This document shows positions 25,988 through 35,485 of a stretch of DNA of 64,000 nucleotides, one piece after another. The notes beneath the pieces were generated by a model. That model saw only the letters and a program-made list of their open reading frames with translations, did not search any database and had not been told where the DNA came from. Both the position numbers and the translations under genes were made by a program. The DNA is taken from the NCBI GenBank assembly GCA_002709225.1, contig PAQH01000138.1, forward strand, positions 1-64,000, given 5' to 3'. Numbering within the stretch: the stretch's first letter is position 1; the number at the start of each line of letters is the position of its first letter. Origin of the DNA: Planctomycetaceae bacterium (lineage in GTDB: Bacteria; Planctomycetota; Planctomycetia; Pirellulales; Pirellulaceae).

Positions 25988-26806
25988 CTAATGCAAGACT
26001 TCAGTCAATCGGGACCCCGCTTCACCGCGAACAAATTGCCCCACCCGAGGGTCCTGTATTCGTTCCAGTTCACTGGGGGGTCCGTCAAAAATAATTTGGG
26101 ATTCACCATCCTTGAGTTGGTCAACCGGCGTGAGCATCACAATGCGATCCGCGACTTTTCGCGCGGTTCTCATATCGTGCGTCACAACCACACTCGTGAC
26201 GGTGTAACGACTCCGTGTTCGAATAATTAACTCGTTAATGACATCTGACATGATGGGATCCAAGCCTGTTGTTGGCTCGTCATAAAGCACTAACTCCGGA
26301 TCTAGAATCAGCGCACGAGCCAAACCAACACGCTTTCTCATACCACCCGACAATTCCACGGGTTTCTTCAGTACGACATGGCTAGGCAAACCGACTTCGG
26401 CCAACCGATCGACAACATGACTGGGGATCTCCGCAGCGTTCATGCGCACGTGATGACGCAAGGGAAATGCGACATTTTGCCCAATTGTCATACTGTCAAA
26501 TAGGGCGGCCTGCTGAAATACAAACCCAATCTTGATTCGCTCCCGAGTGAGCTCTTGTTCGTTCAGCTGCTGCAGTTCCAGGCCATTAAACCAGACCTTT
26601 CCTTGTTCTGGCCTAACCAGACCAATCATCGACTTCAGCAGCACGGTTTTTCCACAACCGCTCTCACCGATAATGGCCAATGTTTGACCACGTGGTATTT
26701 CTAGGGTGAAGTCCCGTAGTACCGTGTACGAGCCAAAACGCACCCGAATGTGCTGCAGATGCAACAGCGGCTGGTTCACATCGGTGCTGGAGTCCGTCAG
26801 CATCAT
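25988..26806 (-). CDS. mlaF: MlaF-type ABC transporter ATP-binding protein
   Basis: The ATPase of the MCE transporter, on the cytoplasmic side of the inner membrane. Walker A is GESGCGKT (47-54), the signature is LSGGM (152-156) and Walker B is LVLYDEP (172-178), followed by the D-loop TTGLDP and the switch His in VVTHDM. The ELSGGMRKRVGLARA form is typical of MlaF. The start is one of two adjacent ATGs at 26806 or 26803; an in-frame TTG further up at 26854 is less likely. It is about 50 bp downstream of mlaE and about 55 bp upstream of mlaD, consistent with one operon. Confidence 0.92.
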   Translation of the reverse strand: MMLTDSSTDVNQPLLHLQHIRVRFGSYTVLRDFTLEIPRGQTLAIIGESGCGKTVLLKSMIGLVRPEQGKVWFNGLELQQLNEQELTRERIKIGFVFQQAALFDSMTIGQNVAFPLRHHVRMNAAEIPSHVVDRLAEVGLPSHVVLKKPVELSGGMRKRVGLARALILDPELVLYDEPTTGLDPIMSDVINELIIRTRSRYTVTSVVVTHDMRTARKVADRIVMLTPVDQLKDGESQIIFDGPPSELERIQDPRVGQFVRGEAGSRLTEVLH

Positions 26807-26855
26807 TGGCAATCTCGATATACGCGCATGCGACAATGAATCACGCGTGAACAAA

Positions 26856-27704
26856 TTAGAACAAACTCGCGCCCTGCGGCCACACGGTGTAATAGAACGA
26901 ATCCAACAAGATTCCCAAGAACAGATCCAACATCAAAATCAACACGAAGGAAATTACAAAAGAACTCGTCGCCGCATGCCCTACGCCTTCAGCACCCGGC
27001 CGGCAATGGAAACCACGGTAACAACTCACAATTGCAATTGCCGCGCCAAAGAAGAAGCTCTTGAACAACCCTGCAAAAAGATCAAACGCCTCAACGAACT
27101 GCTCGGAGTTGTAGAGGTAGTAGTGCTCGTCAATACCAAGAATCGCAACACTGTAGCCGTAACCTCCTACAAATCCCATAAAGTCAGCCATTACCGTCAG
27201 AGTCGGGATCAGGAATAGGCAAGCTAATACGCGTGGCACTACCAGATAGTGAATCGGGTTGGCGCCCATACTATCCAAAGCGTCGATCTGCTCAGTAACC
27301 CGCATCGTTCCTAATTCGGCGGCCATCGCACCACCCACTCTGCCAGCCAACATCGTGGCCGCCAATACTGGTCCCAACTCTCTTACCAGCGTCATATTGA
27401 TGACCGCGCCCAAGCGAGATTCCAACCCTAATTGGCTAAACTGAAAGTGACTCTGAACAGCCAACACCATGCCTATAAATGTCCCGGTTAGCGCCACGAC
27501 CGGAAGGCTCAGCACACCGACTTGGTACAAATTCGGCCAGAGAGATTCTGGGGGCGGCCGTTTGGCCAACATCCAACGTAGCGTTTTCCAAGCAAACAGC
27601 GTCATCGCTCCAACGGTCTCTACACCGTCCAGTACGACACGGCCCCAGTTCGCCATCCAGTCAGCAAACAGAACACCAGTACGCTGTACTATTGCTGAAT
27701 TCAT
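26856..27704 (-). CDS. mlaE: MlaE-type ABC transporter permease
   Basis: A 282-aa integral membrane subunit with about five helices. Family features are LTGTFIGMVLAVQSHFQF, the LVRELGPVLAATMLAGRVGGAMAAE segment with the conserved Gly and Arg, and the cytoplasmic EQIDALDSMGANPIHYLVVPR helix that contacts the ATPase. It works with MlaF and MlaD to move phospholipids between membranes. The start is the ATG at 27704. It is the first gene of the operon; the 360-bp spacer upstream should hold the promoter. MlaB and MlaC homologues are not in the window. Confidence 0.92.
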   Translation of the reverse strand: MNSAIVQRTGVLFADWMANWGRVVLDGVETVGAMTLFAWKTLRWMLAKRPPPESLWPNLYQVGVLSLPVVALTGTFIGMVLAVQSHFQFSQLGLESRLGAVINMTLVRELGPVLAATMLAGRVGGAMAAELGTMRVTEQIDALDSMGANPIHYLVVPRVLACLFLIPTLTVMADFMGFVGGYGYSVAILGIDEHYYLYNSEQFVEAFDLFAGLFKSFFFGAAIAIVSCYRGFHCRPGAEGVGHAATSSFVISFVLILMLDLFLGILLDSFYYTVWPQGASLF

Positions 27705-28064
27705 GGGCTACGCGCCAGAGCAATCCGCTTCGTTCACAGGGATGCAAATGGATTAGACTCAAATCAAGCCAAACCCTAACAACTCGGTTGAGCCACTATC
27801 ACGCCCCGCGAACTGTATCAGTCCAGCCAGACCACCAGCACCGCTAGCACGATAGCGGGTCGATTAACCGCAGCTCTACGCCTCTGTATTCGACCCGTCG
27901 ACCGGTCTACTTGAACAATCTGAGACGATCAGTGCCAGTATTCCAAATACAGAACACAGGCAAGCCTGGTAATGAATCCCAATTGCCCTCACAGCGTCCG
28001 GTACTAGGGCATGATTGAGATTAACTCGACACCACCAATCCATTGGATCGTAGCTAGCGATATC
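27705..28064. other. Upstream region of the mla operon
   Basis: About 360 bp without a gene. One inverted repeat stands out: CGGGTCGA (27856-27863) and TCGACCCG (27890-27897), 8 bp perfect with a 26-nt gap. It might be an operator or chance. No T-tract hairpin was found. Confidence 0.4.
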
Positions 28065-29222
28065 TCACTCGTCGGACGCGGCGTTCGCGGTGAATGATGC
28101 GTCTAGATCCGGCAATGGTGGCTCTTCTTCTGGTTCTTCCAGAAAGACTTCATCCATTTCCGTTTGGTCAACACCCTGCCGCAACAAAAGGTAAATCGCA
28201 CTCGCTGAACACCAGAAAAAACTAGCCGAGTAAGCCATCGGTATCTGCCGCAGTACCAAACCGTTCAGGACATCGATACCCCGAACCCCCATAACGACTG
28301 CGGTGCTCTCCGTTTCTCCCCTAATCTCCGCCATACGTTCAATACCAGCGCCCCACGTCACAGCCCACGAACCTATATCTACGATTCCGTTACAAACCGC
28401 ATTGACAACCAGCCATCCTAAAGCTCCCAGCATCGTGGCCACAAAGGCATAGAATAAATAATGCAACGGGCGTTCACGCGTGTAGTCATAACTACGCTGT
28501 AACGCTTCGAACAAATCGCCGTTGAACTCCGCACTGATCGTCGGCCACATTAGAGGCCAGCCGAAAAACAGTCCGAGTAACATTAGTGTCATTGCAAATC
28601 CTACCAACAGGACTAGCACCCAACTCACAGCAGCAACTAACACACCCCAATCCGCGCGCATCATCAAACCGACCAGCGCCACCGGCAATGCGAATAAAGC
28701 AAACCCAACCAACGGCAACAAGGGTGCGCCAACGTAAGCACCAATCCGTCGCACTGAAAACACGAGCGACTCAACGAAGCCCACCCGTTCCTCTCGTCCC
28801 AGGCGAACAACCGCGATCCGAGACAGCGCGCCAGCTGGAATTGCCCACAACAAAACCGCCCACAGGCCAACGAACAACCAATAAGCGGTCTCTCGCAGCG
28901 AATGCGTCCCCAGTATCTCACGAAAAGGGCGGACTACCTGGTGAAACAGAATCTCAATTCGCCCACGTCCCACATCAGGCGTCACGCGACTGAGGTCCAA
29001 CAGCGACGTTACACGCAAATCAACTGTCTGCTCGTCCAAACCCGGTGTGTGGTCAAACAATTGCTCCGCGCACCAAGAACCACACGGCATCAAAATGACC
29101 GGCACCAAAGCAATCAGCAGCACTGACGGTCTAATCGCCAGACGAAAGACTCTCAACAAGATCAACCACGGAAAGAGCTCGCGCCAAGACACTTCGCGGA
29201 TCATGGTCAGGTTGTTCGCCAT
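28065..29222 (-). CDS. Polytopic membrane protein, unknown
   Basis: A 385-aa protein with about six to seven hydrophobic segments, beginning with one around residue 30-50 (LLIALVPVILMPCG) and further ones around 115-135, 160-190, 195-230, 250-275 and 330-350. A conserved-looking cytoplasmic segment AEFNGDLFEALQRSYDYTRE lies between two helices, and the C-terminus is acidic (FLEEPEEEPPLPD). The ATG at 29222 has GGAGGG 9 nt upstream. I do not recognise a named family; similar proteins appear to be specific to planctomycetes. It lies upstream of the mla operon on the same strand, about 360 bp away. Confidence 0.75.
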   Translation of the reverse strand: MANNLTMIREVSWRELFPWLILLRVFRLAIRPSVLLIALVPVILMPCGSWCAEQLFDHTPGLDEQTVDLRVTSLLDLSRVTPDVGRGRIEILFHQVVRPFREILGTHSLRETAYWLFVGLWAVLLWAIPAGALSRIAVVRLGREERVGFVESLVFSVRRIGAYVGAPLLPLVGFALFALPVALVGLMMRADWGVLVAAVSWVLVLLVGFAMTLMLLGLFFGWPLMWPTISAEFNGDLFEALQRSYDYTRERPLHYLFYAFVATMLGALGWLVVNAVCNGIVDIGSWAVTWGAGIERMAEIRGETESTAVVMGVRGIDVLNGLVLRQIPMAYSASFFWCSASAIYLLLRQGVDQTEMDEVFLEEPEEEPPLPDLDASFTANAASDE

Positions 29223-29308
29223 TATCAGATTCCCTCCAAATCACAACCTAACCTTAGAATACAGCTTCCAGCTGCTTCCTTCCGTTGTCAGGACCTTGAA
29301 CACAGATA

Positions 29309-29500
29309 TTATGTCCATTGTGTGTCGTTGCCAACATCAGCACCCAAGGCATCTTCACCACCTTCACCGGGTTCAATGGGTAAACCATGCTCCTCATTGA
29401 GCCACCGACCAAGATCAACTTGTTGACAACGCGGCGAACAAAAAGGGAGTGACGATGACAAACCAGGTTCAAAATGAGATCCGCAAATCTGACACCGCAT
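29309..29500 (-). CDS. yacG: DNA gyrase inhibitor YacG (zinc-binding)
   Basis: A 63-aa protein with the YacG zinc site: Cys3 and Cys6 (CQIC) and Cys21 and Cys25 (FCSPRC), followed by the hallmark DLGRWLNEEHGLP. In Escherichia coli YacG binds GyrB and inhibits gyrase. The tail is acidic and glycine-rich, about as long as in other YacG proteins. The ATG at 29500 has GGAGG 7 nt upstream, a strong ribosome-binding site; a longer frame in another register overlaps here and is spurious. In many bacteria yacG follows coaE; that gene is not seen nearby. Confidence 0.9.
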   Translation of the reverse strand: MRCQICGSHFEPGLSSSLPFCSPRCQQVDLGRWLNEEHGLPIEPGEGGEDALGADVGNDTQWT

Positions 29501-29741
29501 TCGGCTCCCTCCATCTGTGTTCGCTAGTCATCACGGCCAGCCCCGTTCGCTCACTCGCTGCGCCCGCGAGACGGCATCGCAAGACAAAACAGTGTAGCAA
29601 GTTTTCGCAGAAATCCACGACTGTGTTTCTTGGATGCTCCAAAAGACTCGTTGCCAGCATAACCCATCCGTGACCGACCGATTTGCAAATCCGAGCAATC
29701 CAGGCGCAGCGCCCAGAACCCGTAATCCCATTTCAGCGACC

Positions 29742-31127
29742 TCAAGAGCCCGCTGGATGATCGGTCAAAACAACCCGCACGTCACAAACATTCGTGTGAG
29801 TCGGTCCGGTGACAATGAGGCCTCCAGTCTCTGCGAAAAAAGAATAGGCGTCATTCCGTTTCAGGTACTCCACCGGGTTCAAGCCACGCAAACGAGCATT
29901 CCCCACCACCTGCGTATCCGCCAGAGCACCCGCGGCATCCGTCGGCCCGTCTTCCCCGTCAGTCCCTCCGGAAAGTAAGATTGTGGATGCAAACGGATCG
30001 GTATCTGTTTGTCCTGCAGAAATACGGCTATGTAGTCCGGCGAGAACAAGTTGCTGGTTGCGGCCGCCACGGCCACGACGTGATTCTTCGACCAGCTGGA
30101 CCGTCGGCTCACCGCCAGTCACCAAGCACCGCGAACCTCCGCGATTCCTAAGCTGTAATGCGGCAGACGCCAAATCGATGCCAACTTCTTCCGCCGGCCC
30201 CTCTAATTGCGCCGCGGAGCGAGTTTCAGTGAGATAACCACGGCGACGAGCCTCGATTCCTGCGGCCTTGACGGCCAGCTCGTTGTTGCCAATCACGATG
30301 TTGGACGTGTTGTTTGGAATCGAGGCATGCATTTGCACAACGTCATTGCTTTCACCCAGAAGTCGCACTACATGTGTGGCAACAGGACTGTTGCGGACTC
30401 CTAGTTCATCAAATACAGCCGCTGCATCACTTGGGGTTGTGGTATTTTTTACCGTGGGGCCTGAAGCGATCGTCTCAAGAGGGTCACCAATCACATCAGA
30501 AATAATTAGCGTTTTCATCATGCCGGCCCGGCACGCGGATGCCAAACGTCCACCCTTTACGCGACTTAACTGTTTTCGCACCGTGTTCAGTTGCTGAATA
30601 TTTGCTCCCGCACTACTAAGCAACCGAGTAACCTGTTGCTTATCTTCTAACGTCAAACCAGAGATAGGCGCCGGCAACAAAGCCGAAGCACCTCCAGAAA
30701 GCAAACAAACGCAAAGATCCTCGGGGCCCAACGATCCTACCATGCGGAGCATTTCTTCAGCCCCGGATACTCCTTCAGTTGTTGGCTCATTTATCCCTGC
30801 GGGACGCGCTGGGTGTAAAACAATGCGTTCCGTGGGACGGCAACAATCGGCTGGCACATTAACCAGCCCCTGCACGTGTTTCTCTAACATCACGTCTTTG
30901 CCGAGAGCAGCCTCCAACCCCACAGCCATCCCGGCTCCAGCTTTCCCAGCACCGACAACAACAATTTTTCGTACCGCTTTCAACGAGACAACATCCTCGC
31001 CAATACAAAGCTGATCTCCCTGCAATGCAACATACTGGGTAATGAGTTGCTCACTACGGACCGCATCCACGCCGGCCTGCCAAATTCCAATCGCATCCTC
31101 ACGCAACTTGTCCGCGTCATGATTCAC
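29742..31127 (-). CDS. Glycerate 2-kinase (DUF4147/MOFRL type)
   Basis: A 461-aa protein matching bacterial glycerate 2-kinase (GckA/TtuD): VVVGAGKAGAGMAVGLE near residue 60, CLLSGGASALLPAP for phosphate binding, LNTVRKQLSRVKGGRLA with a catalytic Lys/Arg set, SDVIGDPLETIASGPT, and the C-terminal MOFRL part ILLSGGTDGEDGPTDAAGA. It phosphorylates D-glycerate at O2 with ATP, feeding it into glycolysis, for example in serine or tartronate-type catabolism. The GTG at 31127 has CGGAG 8 nt upstream and overlaps the previous gene by 11 nt, so the two are translationally linked. A TTG at 31157 would lengthen it. Confidence 0.88.
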   Translation of the reverse strand: MNHDADKLREDAIGIWQAGVDAVRSEQLITQYVALQGDQLCIGEDVVSLKAVRKIVVVGAGKAGAGMAVGLEAALGKDVMLEKHVQGLVNVPADCCRPTERIVLHPARPAGINEPTTEGVSGAEEMLRMVGSLGPEDLCVCLLSGGASALLPAPISGLTLEDKQQVTRLLSSAGANIQQLNTVRKQLSRVKGGRLASACRAGMMKTLIISDVIGDPLETIASGPTVKNTTTPSDAAAVFDELGVRNSPVATHVVRLLGESNDVVQMHASIPNNTSNIVIGNNELAVKAAGIEARRRGYLTETRSAAQLEGPAEEVGIDLASAALQLRNRGGSRCLVTGGEPTVQLVEESRRGRGGRNQQLVLAGLHSRISAGQTDTDPFASTILLSGGTDGEDGPTDAAGALADTQVVGNARLRGLNPVEYLKRNDAYSFFAETGGLIVTGPTHTNVCDVRVVLTDHPAGS

Positions 31128-31704
31128 GATGAATTCTCCGCACACGCAAAACTTCAAGCCATTGACCAGGATGCTTGATTTCGATCTGCCCGAGCGTATT
31201 AGGGCGGTCGGCCCGGCAAACTAAAGCCGCTAAATACTGCTGCCCACTTGCTTCGAATTTCCCCGCGATGCTACACCACGGGGTTCCTCTTCCCCGGTCT
31301 CCTGGCAGCGGCAGGTTGTTGAAGACGGAATGAACAAATCCTCGAATGCTGAGTTGCTCTGGCCAACGTCGGAAGAGGGGCTGATGAGAGGTCAGAACTG
31401 CCATCAGATCGGGAACCAGATGCTCGACAAATTGAGCCATGCTTGTTTTCGTAGGCAGTGACAGACCTCGTCCTGCAGGTGCGAGCACCAGAACCGCAAT
31501 CACCATAGGCACCCCGTAAATCTCGAGAACAACCCCCCGGTCTGCAGGGCTTTTTAGGGGCAACGCGGCGATGTCAATCGAGAGTATTTCCTGAGGCACC
31601 AAGCCTCGCCGTTGCTGGCGGCGGTTGACCAAATGACGAACCACAAACCAAACGACCAGCGCCGCCATCCCCAACGATGCAATCCCGATCCAACTCCCCC
31701 ACAC
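31117..31704 (-). CDS. Membrane-anchored protein of unknown function
   Basis: A 195-aa protein with one N-terminal helix (about residues 5-24, IGIASLGMAALVVWFVV), a basic stop-transfer stretch (RRQQRRG), and a soluble domain containing VVLEIYGVPMVIAVLVLAP. It starts with GTG at 31704, with GAGGAG 9 nt upstream. It overlaps the glycerate kinase gene by 11 nt. No family is recognised and the role is open. Confidence 0.75.
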   Translation of the reverse strand: MWGSWIGIASLGMAALVVWFVVRHLVNRRQQRRGLVPQEILSIDIAALPLKSPADRGVVLEIYGVPMVIAVLVLAPAGRGLSLPTKTSMAQFVEHLVPDLMAVLTSHQPLFRRWPEQLSIRGFVHSVFNNLPLPGDRGRGTPWCSIAGKFEASGQQYLAALVCRADRPNTLGQIEIKHPGQWLEVLRVRRIHRES

Positions 31705-31811
31705 GATCTCAAACTCCTCACTTCATCGGACATTTTTTCTTGGCACCGCTGATCCAACCACCAACCAAGCCAAACTGACAGCATCGAATCCGGCTCACAA
31801 GAGCCGCTATC

Positions 31812-33074
31812 CTAGTGGCCAATACAGAACAGATGGGCAGCAGTACGAATATACAAGTGACCCTTCGAAATCGCCGGTGTTGAGTTACTCGGTTCGCCCA
31901 ATGGATTGTTGGCAACTTCTTCGTATTGGTCTGGATTCGGGCGAAACACCACCGTGCTCCCCTGCTGATCCGTTGCGTACAACAGCCCTCCTGCCATGAC
32001 TACGGAACCCCAGTGCCCGGCGCCTGACGCCGACCAGCGAATCTTACCTGTTTCTATCTCGATGCACTGTAAACTGTGCCTTTTATCCGCATTAGGGCGA
32101 TAAACCATTCCCGACACATAAACTCCTGAACCGATGTTCTGCGGGTTGTTTTCAACACGCCAGAGACGCCCTGTACGTGTCACATCGCCTAAGCCATCAA
32201 GACGCACCGTCATTGCTGGGCCGCGGTATCCACCTGTCACGAAACATAAATCACCGGCAATAACGGGTGACGAATACGCTAAGTCACCACGTTCATGCCG
32301 CAAGCCATCACAGCTCCAAACCAACTCGCCATTCTCTGGAGAAAAAGCACCTATTCGCGTCGGCAGCATGACGACCACCCGCGTTTTGGATTCAACTTCA
32401 GCGAGTACGGGCGTACTCCAAGACCCCATGTAGTGCCCTGCTGCGTTATGTTCTCCATCTCCCTCTTGTTGCTCCTCGGTCTCCCACAGCGTTTTCCCAT
32501 CAGACAGACGGTAGGCACCAACAAAAATCCGTTTTCCTGGTCCACTAAATAAGATAACCCGATCCTGATAAATGATCGGTGAAGTCCCATAACCCCACAT
32601 GTGGCGAAACTCACCCAAGTCACGTGACCAAAGTGGGTTTCCAGTGACATCATAACAATGCAAACCAGCCGAAGCATGCCAGACAACAACCCGCATCCCA
32701 TCTGACACTGGGGTTGACCCTCCATAAGGATTCGTCTGGTGCGTGGGCAAGGTCTTACCTAGTTCAACCGTACGGACCCACTTCACGACACCCCGCTGAC
32801 GATCCAAGCAATACAAACTGCGACGACGGCCTTCGACATCCTCCGCACTGGTAACGAAAACGCGCCCAGCAATGACGATTGGACTGCCGTTACCTGGCCT
32901 GGGCAAGCTTGTTGACCAGCGGACATTCTGCGTGCTGTTCCACGTGGTGGGCGCCTTCTCATCGTTGGCGATGCCATCCCCATTTGGCCCGCGAAATGCT
33001 GGCCAATCACCGGCCCGCAAACAGGTTGTCCCACAGACAAGCACAACACTACAAAACATGGCTGCAAGACGCAT
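31812..33074 (-). CDS. Secreted PQQ-like beta-propeller protein
   Basis: A signal peptide (MRLAAMFCSVVLVCGTTCLRA) leads into DWPAFRGPNGDG, the usual opening of planctomycete PQQ-binding-like proteins. Repeated blades follow with motifs such as YCLDRQRGVVKWVRTV, HCYDVTGNPLWSRDL, FSPENGELVWSCDG and QCIEIETGKIRWS. The protein is 420 aa and most likely periplasmic; whether it binds PQQ is not known because no dehydrogenase active site is visible. The ATG at 33074 has GAGGAG 6 nt upstream. Family members may be scaffolds or quinoprotein-type enzymes. Confidence 0.85.
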   Translation of the reverse strand: MRLAAMFCSVVLVCGTTCLRAGDWPAFRGPNGDGIANDEKAPTTWNSTQNVRWSTSLPRPGNGSPIVIAGRVFVTSAEDVEGRRRSLYCLDRQRGVVKWVRTVELGKTLPTHQTNPYGGSTPVSDGMRVVVWHASAGLHCYDVTGNPLWSRDLGEFRHMWGYGTSPIIYQDRVILFSGPGKRIFVGAYRLSDGKTLWETEEQQEGDGEHNAAGHYMGSWSTPVLAEVESKTRVVVMLPTRIGAFSPENGELVWSCDGLRHERGDLAYSSPVIAGDLCFVTGGYRGPAMTVRLDGLGDVTRTGRLWRVENNPQNIGSGVYVSGMVYRPNADKRHSLQCIEIETGKIRWSASGAGHWGSVVMAGGLLYATDQQGSTVVFRPNPDQYEEVANNPLGEPSNSTPAISKGHLYIRTAAHLFCIGH

Positions 33075-33176
33075 TGCTAGCTCCTCAATACCGACCTGAA
33101 TTGACCAACCAACTCAACCTGTGACAAAACTTCATCGAATGAAATCGGCGATTCCCAATACAACTTACTGGTTCGA

Positions 33177-34790
33177 TCAAGCGTCTGAAAATAGCTCGAG
33201 AACCTTTGGCTTGACAACCTTTCCCATAGCATTCCGAGGGAGCGACTGAACAACCTCCAACCGGCTCGGCACTTTGTAAGGTGCCAACCTCTCTTTTCCC
33301 CAATACCGCAACTCTTGCAAGTCCAAATCGCAGCCAGGCTGCAACTCGACCGCAGCACACACTAACTGGCCCCACTGAAGATCGTCCAGGCCAACAACCG
33401 CACACTGTGTAATCAACGGATGCACACGCAACGTCGCTTCAATCTCAAGTGCCGATACTTTGTAGCCACCGGTCTTGATAATATCGACAGAACTTCTGCC
33501 TAGTATCCGAATGTGCCCGTCGTGACATTCACCAATGTCACCGGTACGGAACCAGCCACCTTCGGTAAACGCACTACGCGTCGCTTCAGGCCGTTGCCAA
33601 TACTCCTTAAATACTGTGCCACCACGCACCTGAATCTCACCGGGACTTCCCATCTCAGGGACGTGACCATCTTCCGCAACAAGGCGCAATTCCACCCCAG
33701 GGAGTGGAGTCCCGACATGCCCTGGACGTCTTTCACCATGTAATGGGTTCGACAAGGCCATTCCGATTTCAGTCATTCCATAACGTTCGAGCAGAGTGTG
33801 CCCCGTAATCAGCCGCCAATGCTCGAGAACTTCGACGGGCAGCGCCGCAGAGCCGGAAACCATGAGCCTAAATTTCTGACAGGCTGCTGTCGCAGCCTGC
33901 TGTTCTTTTTCCTTGAACTTCTGCCAGGCCTGAATCAATTGCGAGTAAATCGTCGGAACCGCCATAAACACGGTCAGATCCTCCGAATGCAAAAACCTCC
34001 TCCAAACCTCATCTACATCAAACCGCAGCAGAAATTCGCAAGCGGCGCCTGACCAGAGGGCACAGCAAAGAACATTGATGATGCCGTGTATATGATGCAA
34101 AGGAAGGCAGTGCAGTATCCTGTCCCGCTCAGTCCACGCCCATGCATTTATGAGAGACTGAATCTGCGCAGCGATCATGTCATGCGTGCTGACCACGCCC
34201 TTCGGTTTACTTGTTGTCCCGCTGGTATAGAGAATCATCGCTCGTCGCGACGCCTCAATTTGCGGCAGGTAGTTCCCGCCGGGGAACTCATAAAGTGATT
34301 CACTAGACCGGCAGTCCAAGCCAAGTTCAGTCGCAGCCGGCAATAAACCATCGTAAAACGTATCACTCGCAATCGCGATTGCCACCTTCGCATCCTGCAA
34401 AACATAAGACCATTCGGCAGGCGGGTGCATGATCGCCAGTGGGACCGCGATACCCCCAGCTCGCCAAATCCCCCATTGAACGACAACATGTTCAAATCCA
34501 GGCGGCACAGCAAAAGCGACTCGAGCTTCCCTCAAGTCACTACCTCTAGCCAACAACGACGCAGCAACACGCCCAGACTTCTCCAATAAGTCATGATAGG
34601 AAAACTGCCTGTCTCCCATCACAATCGCGGTCCGCTCGGCGAATTGGGCCGCGCGTGCCACCAATGGCAACGACTCGGCAGACACACCTGTCACCAGATC
34701 ATCCCTCGCTTCAGAACATCTTTGTGCGCTAAGATTCTTTCCGCGCGTTAAACCATTCCGCTGGCAATGCGGATTAACAGGCTCATTCAA
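33177..34790 (-). CDS. Acyl-CoA synthetase, malonyl-CoA synthetase-like
   Basis: A 537-aa member of the AMP-forming (ANL) family. The P-loop is YTSGTTSKPKGVV (about 188-200), followed by the adenylation motifs LLERYGMTEIGMALS and GWFRTGDIG, the hinge ILGRSSVDIIKTGGYKVSALEIE and the catalytic Lys in PRNAMGKVVKPK. The stretch WAWTERDRILHCLPLHHIHG is characteristic of the ACSF3/MatB malonyl-CoA synthetase branch. It would activate a short acid, possibly malonate or methylmalonate, to its CoA ester. The ATG at 34790 overlaps the stop of the upstream phosphatase gene by 4 nt, so the two are co-translated. Confidence 0.82.
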   Translation of the reverse strand: MNEPVNPHCQRNGLTRGKNLSAQRCSEARDDLVTGVSAESLPLVARAAQFAERTAIVMGDRQFSYHDLLEKSGRVAASLLARGSDLREARVAFAVPPGFEHVVVQWGIWRAGGIAVPLAIMHPPAEWSYVLQDAKVAIAIASDTFYDGLLPAATELGLDCRSSESLYEFPGGNYLPQIEASRRAMILYTSGTTSKPKGVVSTHDMIAAQIQSLINAWAWTERDRILHCLPLHHIHGIINVLCCALWSGAACEFLLRFDVDEVWRRFLHSEDLTVFMAVPTIYSQLIQAWQKFKEKEQQAATAACQKFRLMVSGSAALPVEVLEHWRLITGHTLLERYGMTEIGMALSNPLHGERRPGHVGTPLPGVELRLVAEDGHVPEMGSPGEIQVRGGTVFKEYWQRPEATRSAFTEGGWFRTGDIGECHDGHIRILGRSSVDIIKTGGYKVSALEIEATLRVHPLITQCAVVGLDDLQWGQLVCAAVELQPGCDLDLQELRYWGKERLAPYKVPSRLEVVQSLPRNAMGKVVKPKVLELFSDA

Positions 34791-35485
34791 CTCACCTGGG
34801 GCATTCCATCGTGACTCTCCCCCTCACGCGCCGCCCCCTCTTGATTGGCCTGCCAAAACTCTCCCGTTTGCACATCCATTGCCGTCAACCAGCCACCGTC
34901 ATAGCAATGTGTGTCGAGACAGATTAGATGCCCAACATTAAGCAGCTTGCCATCGGCTTGTGGAGTGTGACCCACAACGGCGACTTTTCCAGAACAATGC
35001 GGTGGCGGCAATAACTCTGACAGGTGCTGCCAAAACAATAATGCCTCAGGCTGCTGCCCAAGTGGCAGGTCCGGATCATAATTGGCGTGTATAAACATGT
35101 GCGTTTCGGTTTCAAACCAGGAGCGGCAATTACGAAAAAAGTCGATGTGATCCGCAGGGATACTTTCCAACCCGCCCCCATAACTGGCAAGCGTCTCAGT
35201 CCCACCAAACTGCAACCAGGCATTGAGTTGTCCCGGGTCGTGAAATGCCCGAAGTAACATCAGCTCATGATTACCCTGCAATGCAACTACATTGGAACAG
35301 TCCTGCAACTTCCAGACTTGCTCTATCACACCGCGCGCATCTGGACCACGGTCGACATAATCACCCAGCAACACCAGTTGGTCATCCCAACTTGGCCGCA
35401 CACACTCAGTTAGTTTATGTAATGCGATTGAGCAGCCGTGAATGTCACCGATGCAAATCGTACGTGCCGGTTGATTATAATCCAT
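34787..35485 (-). CDS. Serine/threonine-type metallophosphatase (PrpA/ApaH-like)
   Basis: A 232-aa calcineurin-like phosphoesterase. The metal motifs are intact: GDIHGCSIAL, LLGDYVDRGPDARG, LQGNHELMLL, a His in FIHANYD and the final His in VGHTPQ. The protein is cytoplasmic and resembles PrpA/PrpB and symmetric Ap4A hydrolases, so the substrate may be a phosphoprotein or dinucleoside polyphosphate. It begins with ATG at 35485 and its stop overlaps the acyl-CoA synthetase start by 4 nt. Confidence 0.85.
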   Translation of the reverse strand: MDYNQPARTICIGDIHGCSIALHKLTECVRPSWDDQLVLLGDYVDRGPDARGVIEQVWKLQDCSNVVALQGNHELMLLRAFHDPGQLNAWLQFGGTETLASYGGGLESIPADHIDFFRNCRSWFETETHMFIHANYDPDLPLGQQPEALLFWQHLSELLPPPHCSGKVAVVGHTPQADGKLLNVGHLICLDTHCYDGGWLTAMDVQTGEFWQANQEGAAREGESHDGMPQVS

